Counted from the stretch's first letter, positions 44,508 to 53,930 are shown. The stretch: DNA of 64,000 nucleotides from Lewinella sp. IMCC34191 (GCF_003390935.1 NZ_QNQZ01000005.1:124001-188000), one strand, 5' to 3'. The notes: generated by a model not told the origin, from the letters alone. Made by a program: numbers and translations.

Positions 44508-47500
44508 TTACCGGAGTATCAATAAGCGCTCCGTGATCCGTCCAAAGCTACCGGTAAGCTGTAAAAAGTAGACACCGGCCGGAAGATCGCTAAGCTGTAG
44601 CTGGTAACCCAACGTTTGTAGGTCGGGCCAGCGTTTTACTTCCTGACCACCGGTACCCAACAGCCGCGCACCAACCCGAGGATCATCCCATTCGCCTTCC
44701 AGGGCGATGCGTACGTCACCGATCGTGGGATTCGGAAAGATGGCGATTTGTTGGTCCGCCCGTAGCGTATACGTGGCGTTAGCGGTATCGGCGCTGATGG
44801 CCCGTGACGGCCCCGGAAAGCTGCCGCAATCGTTGTTGGTTTGTACGCGCCAGTAGAATAAGTCGGGCAAGTCGCTACGGGAAAGCGTGATCTGCCGGTT
44901 GCGGGTGGTGGTGGCTAATACGGGGTCATCGAAAGTATCGGTCGGCGACACCTCCAGCGTGTAGGTATCGGCTATATCGGATCCCCGCCACTGGAAAGTG
45001 ATGCGTTCTTCGCGGACCCGTGCCCGGATAGGCGTGACCGGCTCCGGCAGGGGAAGTACGGTGAGCGTATTAAGGGCCCGTCCTTCGGCACCGTCATCGT
45101 CCAACACGGTAAAGATTAATTCCTGCGCTCCGTCGCCCGCATACGTCCACGCCGTGAAGGTCACGTCGACCTCCCGCGATTCGGTATCATAGGAGTAGGT
45201 GTAATTGTCCAGGGGCAGCGATCCGGCCTCCATGTGGAGAGCGATGCCGTCCGAGAAGGCACTCCCGATCCGGAGCCTGGCGGTACCTCCCTCATTGGCG
45301 CACGCTGTAATCGGGTCGCTGAGTAGCTCTACGGCAAGGTCGCGACGGTCGGCCCGGTTTTCACAGAGCCGCAGCCGGAATTCGGTGATGGCCCCGCCGT
45401 CCATGGCCGCTTCGTCGTTCACTACCAGTTTCCAGACGCCGCGGGCATTCCTATCCGTGAAGCCTTCCAGTGACTCGAGGGGCTGCACCCGCAGATAGTC
45501 TTGATCGTTGCCGTCCTCGCAGCGTTCGCTGAAGGCATCGGCCGTGAGGCTGGCCGTGGCGGTAAAGGTGGCGTAGACGTTACTGGCCGGACAGCTGCCA
45601 TTATCAAGGGGAGCGAACAGCTTCACTTCCTCACCCGAGGGCCCGACCAGCGATACACTGAGATCGCCCACGAAACTGTGCTCGATCCCCACGATAACTT
45701 CGAGATTGGCCGGATTGATATCGTCCGTAATTTCGAGTTCGGCGACCACTTCCGAAGGATCGGCGGCCGGAATGGGTACGGGTAAGGCCTCGCCCCGCTT
45801 GAGCAGACACGTGCGGATGTCGGTAGTGAATGACCGTACGTCCGACCAGGGGCCGGCGCCACAGGCATTACGTGCGCGCACGCGCCAGTAGTAGCGGGTA
45901 TCGCCCGGCAGGGGATAATCCGGGCGGTAGGTGGTGGCGGTAAGTTGGGTGAAATCGGCTACAAGGGCGGTGAAATCAGATGACAGGGCGTACTGAAGTT
46001 CATAGCTTTCCGCTTCCGGATCGGCTTCCCACGCCAGCTCGACGAAGGGGTCGATACCGGTGCTGTTATTTTGGGGACTGAGGTCCACGAGTGCCGGTGG
46101 CGTATCGTCCGCTACCTGAAGTACGACGGTCAGCGCATCTTCCCGTTCGTCACCCTCGGCGGTCACTTCGATGCTGTAGGTTCCGGCGGCTGCCGTGGAG
46201 GCGGCTACGGAGAGGGAGAAGCTCCCCCCGCCGTCTACGGCTTCCGGCATACTTATGGAAAGCGCCGGATCGCCGCTTACGGTAAGGGATGAAGCCTCCG
46301 GGAAGTCATTACCCAGGGTGAATTCGAAGGTAGCCTCCCCACCGGAACATATTTGCTGACAGCCCTGACTGGAGATGAGCATACCATTCAGGCTCAATTC
46401 GTCGAGGCCGGGCAAAATTCCACTCGTGTTGCCGCACGGATCCAGCCAGTCCATAAGTCGGGAATCGGGACTACCACCCCCCGTCCAACTGGCGTATAGC
46501 CAACCGAACATATCCTCTTCCTCGTTCGAGCAGGATGCCCGTCCGCCAAAGAGCTGCCCCCGGACCCGCCCGTCTGCATCGAACAGCGGTGCTCCGGACG
46601 AGCCTCCTTCCGTGGAGCCCAGGTCCCAACTGGGTACGCGCAGAAATTTCCCGGTAGCTGATTCTTCCCCGACGATGGTGGAGCGGGTGATGGGCTGGTC
46701 GGAAAAGGATATTCGTTTTTCGTCGAGATTGGGGTGGTGGATGGTCAGGACACCCTCCGGTAAGCCGCTGCGGGCATCCCAGCCGGCGAAGTAGGCTCTG
46801 GCGCGCGGGTTGACGGGCTCGTCCAGCTCGACCAGCGTCATATCCGTACCGGAGTGGCTGGCCAACAGGCGGGCACCGGTATTGAAAACTTCCAGCCGGC
46901 CGTTGCCTTCCGCCCCACTTTCCGCGGAACCGGGTGCGCGGCAAACATCGTTTTCAAAGTTCCAGTAGGTGACCATGGTTGGTGCCGTTTCCTCATCTAC
47001 GCCGCAGTGATTGGCGGTGAGGAAGAGCGGGCGACCATCCTGATTGCCGTTGTTGACTAAAAATCCGGTACACTTGGCCCTGCCCTCCAGGGTATAGGCG
47101 GCCACGCTGCGAATAATGTCGCGGTAGTCATCTACCCTGGGGAACCCGTCGGCGGCGCCACAGGCGACGTCGATGTGGCAGTCGCCGGAAAGCAGATCGA
47201 TCGCGCCTTCGAAATCGTGATTGACGGTGGAGAGGACGAGTTCCACCGCGTCCTTGCTACGCTGGGGTACTTCTAGCTCCAACATTACTTCGTCGCCGCG
47301 CAGGAGCGGCGTCCACAATTGGGCGTGGTCTTCGTTGTCGGCGGCCGTGAAGGGGCCATACCGTTGCGTGTCGTTGGTGAGATAAAGGGCGGCACCGGGG
47401 GGAAGGACGAAGCGGGAGAATCCCAGATTGAGCGATTTGGCCCCGGGGCTTTTAACGCGCATTCGCCAGAGATACTGATCGGCGCGTTGCGTCCACTGGC

Positions 47501-47726
47501 CGTCGGTTTGGGGGGACAGGTGGACGGGCAGGCTGACCGCGAAGGTCTGGGGCCGGCCGGGTTTGCGGAGAGGTAGTTCGGCGGCGAGCAGACTATCGTT
47601 GTTCATCGCCGGCAGACTCAGCAGGGGGAGTTTGGCAAATTGAATGCGTGACATGCCCTGCTGCGCACCGAGACCGGAGGTAAAGAATAACACGCCAAGC
47701 CAGGCTAGCACAGCCGTACGAATCAT
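44508..47726 (-). CDS. Secreted trypsin-like serine protease with P-domain and T9SS sorting domain
   Basis: 1072 aa. Signal peptide (1-21), then a lysyl-endopeptidase-like S1 domain with His240 (LTANHCG), Asp295 (GTDMTLVEL) and Ser377 (GGSSGAPLF), and cysteines that could pair. Then a fibronectin-III-like part (SYELQYALSSDF), a proprotein-convertase P domain (about 650-790: IEHSFVGDLSVSLVGPSG, GVWKLVVNDEA), another beta domain, and a C-terminal type A sorting domain (IAIFPNPTIGDVRI ... GVYFLQLTG). It should cross the outer membrane through the type IX system. A dispersed-motif copy encodes GDGAQ near residue 866. Confidence 0.92.
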   Translation of the reverse strand: MIRTAVLAWLGVLFFTSGLGAQQGMSRIQFAKLPLLSLPAMNNDSLLAAELPLRKPGRPQTFAVSLPVHLSPQTDGQWTQRADQYLWRMRVKSPGAKSLNLGFSRFVLPPGAALYLTNDTQRYGPFTAADNEDHAQLWTPLLRGDEVMLELEVPQRSKDAVELVLSTVNHDFEGAIDLLSGDCHIDVACGAADGFPRVDDYRDIIRSVAAYTLEGRAKCTGFLVNNGNQDGRPLFLTANHCGVDEETAPTMVTYWNFENDVCRAPGSAESGAEGNGRLEVFNTGARLLASHSGTDMTLVELDEPVNPRARAYFAGWDARSGLPEGVLTIHHPNLDEKRISFSDQPITRSTIVGEESATGKFLRVPSWDLGSTEGGSSGAPLFDADGRVRGQLFGGRASCSNEEEDMFGWLYASWTGGGSPDSRLMDWLDPCGNTSGILPGLDELSLNGMLISSQGCQQICSGGEATFEFTLGNDFPEASSLTVSGDPALSISMPEAVDGGGSFSLSVAASTAAAGTYSIEVTAEGDEREDALTVVLQVADDTPPALVDLSPQNNSTGIDPFVELAWEADPEAESYELQYALSSDFTALVADFTQLTATTYRPDYPLPGDTRYYWRVRARNACGAGPWSDVRSFTTDIRTCLLKRGEALPVPIPAADPSEVVAELEITDDINPANLEVIVGIEHSFVGDLSVSLVGPSGEEVKLFAPLDNGSCPASNVYATFTATASLTADAFSERCEDGNDQDYLRVQPLESLEGFTDRNARGVWKLVVNDEAAMDGGAITEFRLRLCENRADRRDLAVELLSDPITACANEGGTARLRIGSAFSDGIALHMEAGSLPLDNYTYSYDTESREVDVTFTAWTYAGDGAQELIFTVLDDDGAEGRALNTLTVLPLPEPVTPIRARVREERITFQWRGSDIADTYTLEVSPTDTFDDPVLATTTRNRQITLSRSDLPDLFYWRVQTNNDCGSFPGPSRAISADTANATYTLRADQQIAIFPNPTIGDVRIALEGEWDDPRVGARLLGTGGQEVKRWPDLQTLGYQLQLSDLPAGVYFLQLTGSFGRITERLLILR
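45122..45136 (-). repeat. Dispersed 15-bp motif, exact copy inside the protease gene
   Basis: CCTGCGCTCCGTCGC on the plus strand, encoding GDGAQ in a beta domain of the protease. Confidence 0.7.
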
Positions 47727-47788
47727 GCCGAAGAATTAGATCGGCAAGGTAAGGTGCAGAGCCTCGCGATAATAAATTGAAAGGGAGG

Positions 47789-47820
47789 TTTGTAGGTTAA
47801 GCGCCAAAGCCTTACCTTTG
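47789..47820 (+). promoter_or_regulatory. Promoter of rpmH
   Basis: TTTG (47789-47792), 20 bases, TACCTTTG (47813-47820): a perfect match to the Bacteroidota housekeeping promoter. The leader to the ATG is about 50 bases. Confidence 0.88.
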
Positions 47821-47875
47821 CCCGACTTTTGCAAGACCACCGGCCTGCCTTCGAGCGCCTCCAAAAATAAATACC

Positions 47876-48031
47876 ATGAAAAGGACTTTCCAGCCCTCCA
47901 AGCGTAAGCGCGTCAACAAGCACGGCTTCCGCTCCCGCATGTCTACCAAGAACGGCCGCAAGCTGCTGGCCCGCCGTCGCGCGAAGGGTCGCCACAAGCT
48001 GACCGTCAGCGACGACACCTACAAGAAATAA
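47876..48031 (+). CDS. rpmH: 50S ribosomal protein L34
   Basis: 51 aa, too short for most length cut-offs. Begins [20 protein letters not shown], then [18 protein letters not shown], the complete L34 signature, with a short extra tail ([12 protein letters not shown]). It has a perfect promoter upstream and its own terminator downstream, so it is a single-gene unit. The usual neighbours rnpA and yidC are absent. Confidence 0.98.
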   Translation: MKRTFQPSKRKRVNKHGFRSRMSTKNGRKLLARRRAKGRHKLTVSDDTYKK

Positions 48032-48073
48032 GGCACCGCTCGGGCTATCCGCCCGGTAGGTTGCAAAATTAGG

Positions 48074-48105
48074 GCCCTGGCCGCTTCGAGCGGTCAGGGC
48101 TTTTT
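48074..48105 (+). terminator. Intrinsic terminator of rpmH
   Basis: 12-bp stem GCCCTGGCCGCT/AGCGGTCAGGGC (one G-T pair), TCG loop, then five T. Confidence 0.9.
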
Positions 48106-48150
48106 GTTGTGCGGCGGGCTCGGCCGAAAACGGGATTGTATATTTCTCCC

Positions 48151-48603
48151 ATGCGAATATTGATACAACGTGTTTCGGAAGCCCGCGTCACGGTGGAGGG
48201 AACGGTCACCGGTGAGATCGGCCCCGGCCTGCTGATCTTCGTCGGCATCGAGGAAGGAGATGATAAGGAAGACATCGAATGGCTGGCCGGCAAGGTCAGC
48301 CGCCTGCGCATCTTCAACGACGAGGATGATAAAATGAACCATAGCGTTACCGACGTGGACGGTGGCATCCTCTGCGTTTCCCAGTTCACGCTCTTTGCCA
48401 GCACGCAAAAGGGGAACCGGCCCGGCTTTACGCGGAGCGCCGCGCCGCGGGTAGCGGATCCGATCTACGAGCGGTTTGTCGCTTATTTGGGTGCGGTATC
48501 GGGGCGGACGGTGGAGACCGGCACCTTCGGGGCGGATATGAAAGTGTCGCTGGTGAACGACGGGCCGGTGACGATCTGGATGGATTCGAAGGCAAGGGAG
48601 TAG
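48151..48603 (+). CDS. dtd: D-aminoacyl-tRNA deacylase
   Basis: 150 aa from ATG 48151. Removes D-amino acids (and glycine) from mis-charged tRNA. Signatures are MRILIQRVSEARVTVEG, the catalytic-site SQFTLFA and the cis-Pro motif NDGPVTIWM. Complete and of family length. Confidence 0.96.
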   Translation: MRILIQRVSEARVTVEGTVTGEIGPGLLIFVGIEEGDDKEDIEWLAGKVSRLRIFNDEDDKMNHSVTDVDGGILCVSQFTLFASTQKGNRPGFTRSAAPRVADPIYERFVAYLGAVSGRTVETGTFGADMKVSLVNDGPVTIWMDSKARE

Positions 48604-48620
48604 CTTCCTGGTCCGCCCAG

Positions 48621-48645
48621 CGCTTCCTGGTCTGCCCAGGAAGCG
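48621..48645. terminator. Hairpin between convergent dtd and truA
   Basis: CGCTTCCTGG/CCAGGAAGCG, a 10-bp perfect stem with a 5-base loop. No T run follows. A partial copy (GCTTCCTGG) precedes it at 48603. It may mark the ends of both transcripts. Confidence 0.5.
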
Positions 48646-48708
48646 GTGTATAATGGATCGACCCGCTTCGGCAGACGAACTCCGCTACGCTACGTTCGGC
48701 GGACGAAG

Positions 48709-49470
48709 CTAGTACTTCACCCCGCTTAGAAACAGCCCCTCCGGCGCGGCCTGCCCGACGGAAATGCGCTCCTTGGTTTCTAATGCTATCTCCAGTTCAT
48801 CGGGCGGGATCTCGCCGCGGCCGATGCGAAGCAGTTGAAAGACCAGGATGCGGATCATACCCCGCAGGAAACGATCGGCCACGAAGCGGAATCGGTATCG
48901 CCCCTCCCCTTCCGTATGGAAGGTGGCCTCCATCAGGTGGCAGGTGGTGGTGTTGTGGCGATCGGGGGTCAGGCAGAAGGCGCGGAAATCGTGGTGGCCA
49001 ACGATGGAGCGCAGGGCCATTTCCATCGCCCAGGTATCCAATTCACCGGGATCCAGCAGGGTGCTGGTGAGGTGGAGGAAGGGATCGGGGCGGGTGTGAA
49101 GGTGATAGTCGTAGGTCCTTTCCGCGGCGTCGTAGCGTACGTGGGCACCAGAATCTACCTCCCATACTCGGTAGAAGACGATGTCGTCCGGCAGTAGCTT
49201 GTTGAGGATGAAGAGCCAATTGTCGCGCAGGGGTTGCTCGACGTCGAAGTGGAGGTAGTAGTCGCTGGCGTGGACACCGGCGTCGGTACGGCCGCAGCCG
49301 ACCACTCGAATCGGACGCTGATCGGACCTCAGCTCCCGCGATTTACCGGCTACCTGCGCAACGGCGCCCTCAATCGTTTCCTGTACCGACGGCACGTCGC
49401 CCGACTGCCGCTGCCAACCCCGGTAACGGGTGCCGCGGTAGGCGAGCTGTACGAAATAGCGGTGAGGCAT
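48709..49470 (-). CDS. truA: tRNA pseudouridine(38-40) synthase
   Basis: 253 aa from ATG 49470 (MPHRYFVQLAYRGTRYRGWQ). Catalytic Asp is in VGCGRTDAGVHAS; FNK-like LNKLLPDDI, the RTYDYHLH strand and FLRGMIRILVFQLL follow. Modifies the anticodon arm of many tRNAs. The ATG used here is 12 codons inside the longest frame and fits the family. Confidence 0.95.
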   Translation of the reverse strand: MPHRYFVQLAYRGTRYRGWQRQSGDVPSVQETIEGAVAQVAGKSRELRSDQRPIRVVGCGRTDAGVHASDYYLHFDVEQPLRDNWLFILNKLLPDDIVFYRVWEVDSGAHVRYDAAERTYDYHLHTRPDPFLHLTSTLLDPGELDTWAMEMALRSIVGHHDFRAFCLTPDRHNTTTCHLMEATFHTEGEGRYRFRFVADRFLRGMIRILVFQLLRIGRGEIPPDELEIALETKERISVGQAAPEGLFLSGVKY

Positions 49471-49584
49471 GGGCCTAAGATAATCGGCAATTCGGAAGCT
49501 GCACAAAACCGTACTCCCGTCCGCGCCGTAACCCTGTCATAATCCGCCGGTAAGACGTAGCTTACCGTCCTACACCAATCGACC

Positions 49585-50967
49585 ATGCACGTAGCCATCA
49601 TCGGAAACGGCATCGCCGGCATCACCTGCGCGCGTTGGCTGCGCAAGCTAAGCGATGACGTGCGCATCACCGTGATCTCCGCCGAGAGCGACTATTTCTT
49701 CTCGCGCACCGCCCTCATGTACGTCTACATGGGCCACCAACGCTGGGAGGACCTGATGCCCTACGAGCCTTTTTTCTGGTCGAAGAACCGCATCGACCTG
49801 CGGCGCGGCTACGTGGAGCGGGTCGACTTCAGCGGCAAGACCCTCCACTTCGACGGCGGCGATACCCTCCGATACGACAAGCTGGTACTCGCCACCGGCA
49901 GTACGTGGAATAAGTTCGGCTGGCCCGGCCAGGACCTTAACCGAGTAGGCGGTATGGTCAGCGCGCAGGACCTGGAATACCTCGAGGAAGTCACCCCCGC
50001 CATCCAGCACGCGGTGATCGTCGGCGGCGGACTCATCGGCGTGGAACTGGCGGAGATGCTGCACAGCCGCCATATTCCGGTCACCCTGCTCGTGCGCGAT
50101 GCGAGCTACTGGCGCAACACCCTGCCGAAGGAGGAAAGCGAGATGGTCAGCCGCCACATCCGCGCGCACGGCATCGATGTGCGCCACGACACCGAACTGG
50201 AAGAGATCGTAGACGACGGTTCCGGCGCGGCGGGCGCCGTAGTAACCAAAAACGGCGAACGCATCGACTGCCAGTACGTAGGCCTCACCGCCGGGGTCAG
50301 ACCGAACGTCGGCTTCCTACGGGGAACCAGTCTGGACATCGATAAGGGCATACTCGTCGACGAATATTTGCGGACTTCCGCATCCGACGTCTACGCCATC
50401 GGCGACTGCGCCCAGCTCCGCAACCCCCGCCCGGGCCGCCAGCCCATCGAGGCCGTTTGGTACACCGGCCGGATGATGGGTGAAACGGTGGCCTATACCC
50501 TACTCGACCGCCCGGTAGCCTACGACCCCGGCATCTGGTTCAACTCGGCCAAATTTATGGACATCGAGTACCAGGTCTACGGCGAGGTGCCCGCCCACGG
50601 CCGGGAAGGTCTGGCCACGCTCTACTGGGAGCATCCGGACGGAGAGAAGGCCGTGCGCATCAACTACGAAGAAGACGGGGGGGCCGTGCGCGGCTTCAAC
50701 CTGATGGGCATCCGGTACCGGCAGGAGGTCTGTGAAAAATGGATCCGGGAAGGGGCAAACATCGAGGAGGTGCTCCAGGACCTGGGCATGGCCAACTTTG
50801 ACCCCGAATTTTACGCCGAGTACGAATACGACATCGTTGCCCTCTTCAACGAGCAAACGGGCAGCAACCTGAAGCTTCGCCGCAAACGCGGACTGGACGC
50901 CGTGCTCCGCTTTCTTCATTTCAAAACCCGCACCCCGCGTGCCATCTCCAGCCCCGATGCCCGATAA
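49585..50967 (+). CDS. FAD-dependent pyridine nucleotide-disulfide-type oxidoreductase
   Basis: 460 aa. FAD site GNGIAGITCARWL at residues 7-20, NAD(P)H site VIVGGGLIGVELAEML near 150, and the FAD-binding VYAIGDCAQ near 270. No redox CxxC, so it resembles ferredoxin/nitrite-reductase-type reductases rather than disulfide reductases. The C-terminal 130 residues are specific. Its stop overlaps the next gene by 11 bases, so it very likely feeds electrons to that Fe-S membrane protein. Confidence 0.86.
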   Translation: MHVAIIGNGIAGITCARWLRKLSDDVRITVISAESDYFFSRTALMYVYMGHQRWEDLMPYEPFFWSKNRIDLRRGYVERVDFSGKTLHFDGGDTLRYDKLVLATGSTWNKFGWPGQDLNRVGGMVSAQDLEYLEEVTPAIQHAVIVGGGLIGVELAEMLHSRHIPVTLLVRDASYWRNTLPKEESEMVSRHIRAHGIDVRHDTELEEIVDDGSGAAGAVVTKNGERIDCQYVGLTAGVRPNVGFLRGTSLDIDKGILVDEYLRTSASDVYAIGDCAQLRNPRPGRQPIEAVWYTGRMMGETVAYTLLDRPVAYDPGIWFNSAKFMDIEYQVYGEVPAHGREGLATLYWEHPDGEKAVRINYEEDGGAVRGFNLMGIRYRQEVCEKWIREGANIEEVLQDLGMANFDPEFYAEYEYDIVALFNEQTGSNLKLRRKRGLDAVLRFLHFKTRTPRAISSPDAR

Positions 50968-52933
50968 GCGCACGCATAAGTCTACCATACAGTACATCGG
51001 CCTGGGCCTGTTCGTCCTGTCGCTGCTGGTCTTTACGGCCATGCTCGCCCTGGAGCGCTACCGCCTGACCGAGGAAGACCTGATCGCCACGATGGCCCCC
51101 GAGCCGGGGGCGGAGGGTGCCGGCACGCCGGAAGCCGGGACCACCGTATCGGCCGGCTCCTCCGGCGGGGCAAGCGAGGGCTCCACGGAGGAGGAGGCGC
51201 CGACCGAAGATCCGCTCGCCCGGCTGATCTACGACGTGCAGGCACCCGCCTTCCGGCGGGCTGCCGTAGCCCTCGACCTGACCGGGCAGACCTTCGGCAG
51301 CAGCTTCAGTTTCCAGGATAAGGTGGAGGAGGTGTTTCAGGCGGCACGCAGTAGCGTGGACGAAAGCGTCGACGGGCTGATTGCCGCCGGCGAGCTACCG
51401 GAGGGAATATCGGAATGGGACGTACGGCTGTCCGAGCCGGTATACTACAGCGATAAGTTCGCCGCGCTCACGGCCACGGCCGAGATCGGACCGGTGGTCG
51501 ATAACCCCTGGCTATTCCTGGGCCTGACGATCGGCCTGGGCGTGCTGGGCGGGATTCTCTACATCCTTCCCAAGTTCGGCCCCCACCCCGGTATCAAGCA
51601 CGACCACATCTACCACTCCCAGGTCACGAAGGGCTTGAACCTGGGCTGGCGCGGTTTTTTCCTGGCCGCCACCATCCTCGGTATCCTCCTGTACGGCATC
51701 CGGTACATGGCGGGCGACTGGTTCTGGCCGGCGGTGACCGTCGGTATCGCGTTGCTTATCCTGGCCCTGGTGCTCTGGTACGAAGGTTCCTGGCGCAATT
51801 CCCCCGCCCGCCCCGCGGATCCGGCCGGGCTGTCGGCCTACATCGGCATATTGGCGGGCACCTACCTCATCGGCTTTTACGTGCTGCTGTACTGGACCCC
51901 GGCCCACGTTACCCCCTGGATCACGATGGTGGAACCGCTGAAGACCGCGCTGTTCGGGGGTACGGCCAGTCAATGGTTTCTGTACGGCCTGCTGTACACC
52001 CTGGTGATCCTGGTGATGGGCGTACGGATGATCACGAAGTACCGCCATAATAAGTACCAGCTACTCCGTACCGGCTCGGTGATGTTTTTCCAGCTGGCCT
52101 TCGCCTTCCTGATCCCGGAGATCCTCGGGGCACTGAATAAACCGCAGCAGGACCTGAAGAACATCTGGCCGCTGGACTACGACTTCTTCTTCGGCTGGCA
52201 ACTGGAACAGTTCCAGAGTGCCGGGGCGGTAGGCATCTTCATGCTCGTATGGGGCGTCGTGCTGATCATCGTAGGGGTGCCGCTGATGGTGCACCTCGTC
52301 GGCAAGCGCTGGTACTGCAGCTGGGTCTGCGGCTGCGGCGGCCTGGCCGAAACCATGGGCGACCCCTGGCGGCAGCTCAGCGACAAGAGCCTCCGCGCCT
52401 GGAAGTTCGAGCGGTGGATCGTCCACGGGGTGCTGCTGGCGGCGATCCTGATGACGGCGCTGACGCTCTATTCCTACTTCACCGGCGCCGGCAGCCTGCT
52501 CGGCTTCGAGACCTGGAAGGTGCAGAAGTGGTACGGTTTCCTGATCGGGGCGGGCTTCGCCGGCGTGGTCGGCACGGGTTTCTACCCGCTGATGGGTAAC
52601 CGGGTGTGGTGCCGCTTCGGCTGTCCGCTGGCGGCCTACCTGGGCCTGGTGCAGCGCTTCCAGAGCCGCTTCCGTATCACCACCAACGGCGGGCAGTGCA
52701 TCAGCTGCGGTAACTGCAGCACCTACTGCGAGATGGGCATCGATGTGCGGGCCTACGCCCAGCGGGGGCAGGACATCGTTCGCGCCAGCTGCGTAGGCTG
52801 CGGGGTGTGCGCGGCGGTATGCCCGCGGGGCGTACTCCGTCTGGAAAATTCGAGCGTGGACGCAGGCTACCGCACGGTTCCGGAGCGGGTGATCCACGTT
52901 AGCGAGGAGGAGGGGGTTAGCTTGATGGGTTGA
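50957..52933 (+). CDS. Polytopic 4Fe-4S membrane protein (NapH/NosR/RdxA-like)
   Basis: 658 aa from ATG 50957. One N-terminal helix, then a low-complexity Gly/Glu/Thr linker and an extracytoplasmic domain (to about residue 175), then about eight membrane helices. CSWVCGCGG and CRFGCPLAAYLG are the CxxxCP-like motifs of NapH/NosR proteins; CISCGNCSTYC and CVGCGVCAAVCP bind two 4Fe-4S clusters near the C-terminus. Together with the upstream flavoprotein it could move electrons from NAD(P)H across the membrane. The end acceptor is not evident. Confidence 0.85.
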   Translation: MPDKRTHKSTIQYIGLGLFVLSLLVFTAMLALERYRLTEEDLIATMAPEPGAEGAGTPEAGTTVSAGSSGGASEGSTEEEAPTEDPLARLIYDVQAPAFRRAAVALDLTGQTFGSSFSFQDKVEEVFQAARSSVDESVDGLIAAGELPEGISEWDVRLSEPVYYSDKFAALTATAEIGPVVDNPWLFLGLTIGLGVLGGILYILPKFGPHPGIKHDHIYHSQVTKGLNLGWRGFFLAATILGILLYGIRYMAGDWFWPAVTVGIALLILALVLWYEGSWRNSPARPADPAGLSAYIGILAGTYLIGFYVLLYWTPAHVTPWITMVEPLKTALFGGTASQWFLYGLLYTLVILVMGVRMITKYRHNKYQLLRTGSVMFFQLAFAFLIPEILGALNKPQQDLKNIWPLDYDFFFGWQLEQFQSAGAVGIFMLVWGVVLIIVGVPLMVHLVGKRWYCSWVCGCGGLAETMGDPWRQLSDKSLRAWKFERWIVHGVLLAAILMTALTLYSYFTGAGSLLGFETWKVQKWYGFLIGAGFAGVVGTGFYPLMGNRVWCRFGCPLAAYLGLVQRFQSRFRITTNGGQCISCGNCSTYCEMGIDVRAYAQRGQDIVRASCVGCGVCAAVCPRGVLRLENSSVDAGYRTVPERVIHVSEEEGVSLMG

Positions 52934-53336
52934 GCCGGACACTCGAAGGTGCGAGCACGCTTCGAGGTCCTGATACTTTCCCCGTAATCGATGAGCCCAG
53001 GACCTCGGAGTGTCACCTGGCGCTAGCCGGGGACCTGCGAGTGTCCGGAACAAGCATGACCTTCAACTTGGCCGGACACTCAGAGGTGCAAGCACTCTCT
53101 GAGGTCCTAGCTCTCTTCCGTTTGGCGATGTATACAGGACCTCGGAGTGTCACCTGACAATAGCCGGGGACCTGCGAGGGTCCGGAACAAGCGTGACCTT
53201 CAACTTGGCCGGACACTCGAAGGTGCGAGCACACTTCGAGGTCCTGATACTTTCCCCTTAATCGATGAGCCCAGGACCTCGGAGTGTCACCTGGCAATAG
53301 CCGGGGACCTGCGAGTGTCCGGAGCAAGCAAAGCAG
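52934..53336. repeat. Tandem array: three copies of a 137-bp unit
   Basis: Units start at 52934, 53071 and 53208 (GCCGGACACTC). Each has nested inverted parts: GGACACTCGAAGG near the start against CCTGCGAGTGTCC at the end, and GAGGTCCT against AGGACCTC inside, so each can fold into a long cruciform. The middle copy differs most. A shortened relative is at 548-714. I see no gene in 52934-53441. Confidence 0.88.
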
Positions 53337-53373
53337 ATGACTATCAACCCCACGCAATCCGCGTCAGCTATTT

Positions 53374-53388
53374 GCGGCGGAGCGCAGG
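53374..53388 (+). repeat. Dispersed 15-bp motif, exact copy
   Basis: GCGGCGGAGCGCAGG followed by TAAAATGC, between the 137-bp array and the next gene. Confidence 0.8.
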
Positions 53389-53441
53389 TAAAATGCTTTT
53401 GAAGGACGGATCAAGTGCATCCCGCGAAGACGGGCCCTTCC

Positions 53442-53930
53442 TTAAAACCGGACACCGATTCCCATGCCCTCACGCGTACCGCCGGCGTAGAAGATGGGAT
53501 CTCGTTCCGGTATCTTCCCCAATGCAGGTCCGGAATTATATAGTCCAACGGCTTGCTCGATTCGCTTGTCGGCAGTCGATATGAGCGGGAAGGATACGCC
53601 CACTAATACGCCGGCCGCGACGTAGGTCTGCCAGTGGTTCAGGCTTTCATCCCCATCGTCGTCGGAAAGAGCGTCGGCGAGGGCCGTACCGATCAAGAAA
53701 GCACCGGCGAAACCCAATGAGCCTCCCCACAACCTGTTCCGGCGACCGCTGCGCAGCAACCGTCGCAACTCCGTGCCTTTCGGCTGATCGCGGATCATTT
53801 CGTTCAGCGAGTAGATCTGATTGTCCAGCGTGAATACATAGCCGCCGTACAGCACCCGTGAAGTAAGCTCTTGGGAGGTGCCGGAAGCGGCCAATCCCAG
53901 CAAGAAGAAAAGAAGTAGGACATGCTTCAT
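53442..53930 (-). CDS. Secreted protein of unknown function
   Basis: 162 aa. Signal peptide (about 1-19, ends ASGTSQ). Mature part begins ELTSRVLYGGYVFTLDNQIYSLNEM; it then has two hydrophobic stretches (LWGGSLGFAGAFLIGTALADAL and YVAAGVLVGVSFPLIS) with DDDGDE between, and GIGVRF at the end. It may be an outer-membrane or periplasmic protein; no family recognised. Confidence 0.7.
   Translation of the reverse strand: MKHVLLLFFLLGLAASGTSQELTSRVLYGGYVFTLDNQIYSLNEMIRDQPKGTELRRLLRSGRRNRLWGGSLGFAGAFLIGTALADALSDDDGDESLNHWQTYVAAGVLVGVSFPLISTADKRIEQAVGLYNSGPALGKIPERDPIFYAGGTREGMGIGVRF

Noticed and set aside
47812..48018. A minus-strand 68-codon frame over the rpmH locus
   Set aside because: The plus strand encodes a full L34 with promoter and terminator.
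52934..53336. A CRISPR array
   Set aside because: The 137-bp units are tandem and nearly identical throughout, with no short repeat/unique spacer alternation and no cas genes.
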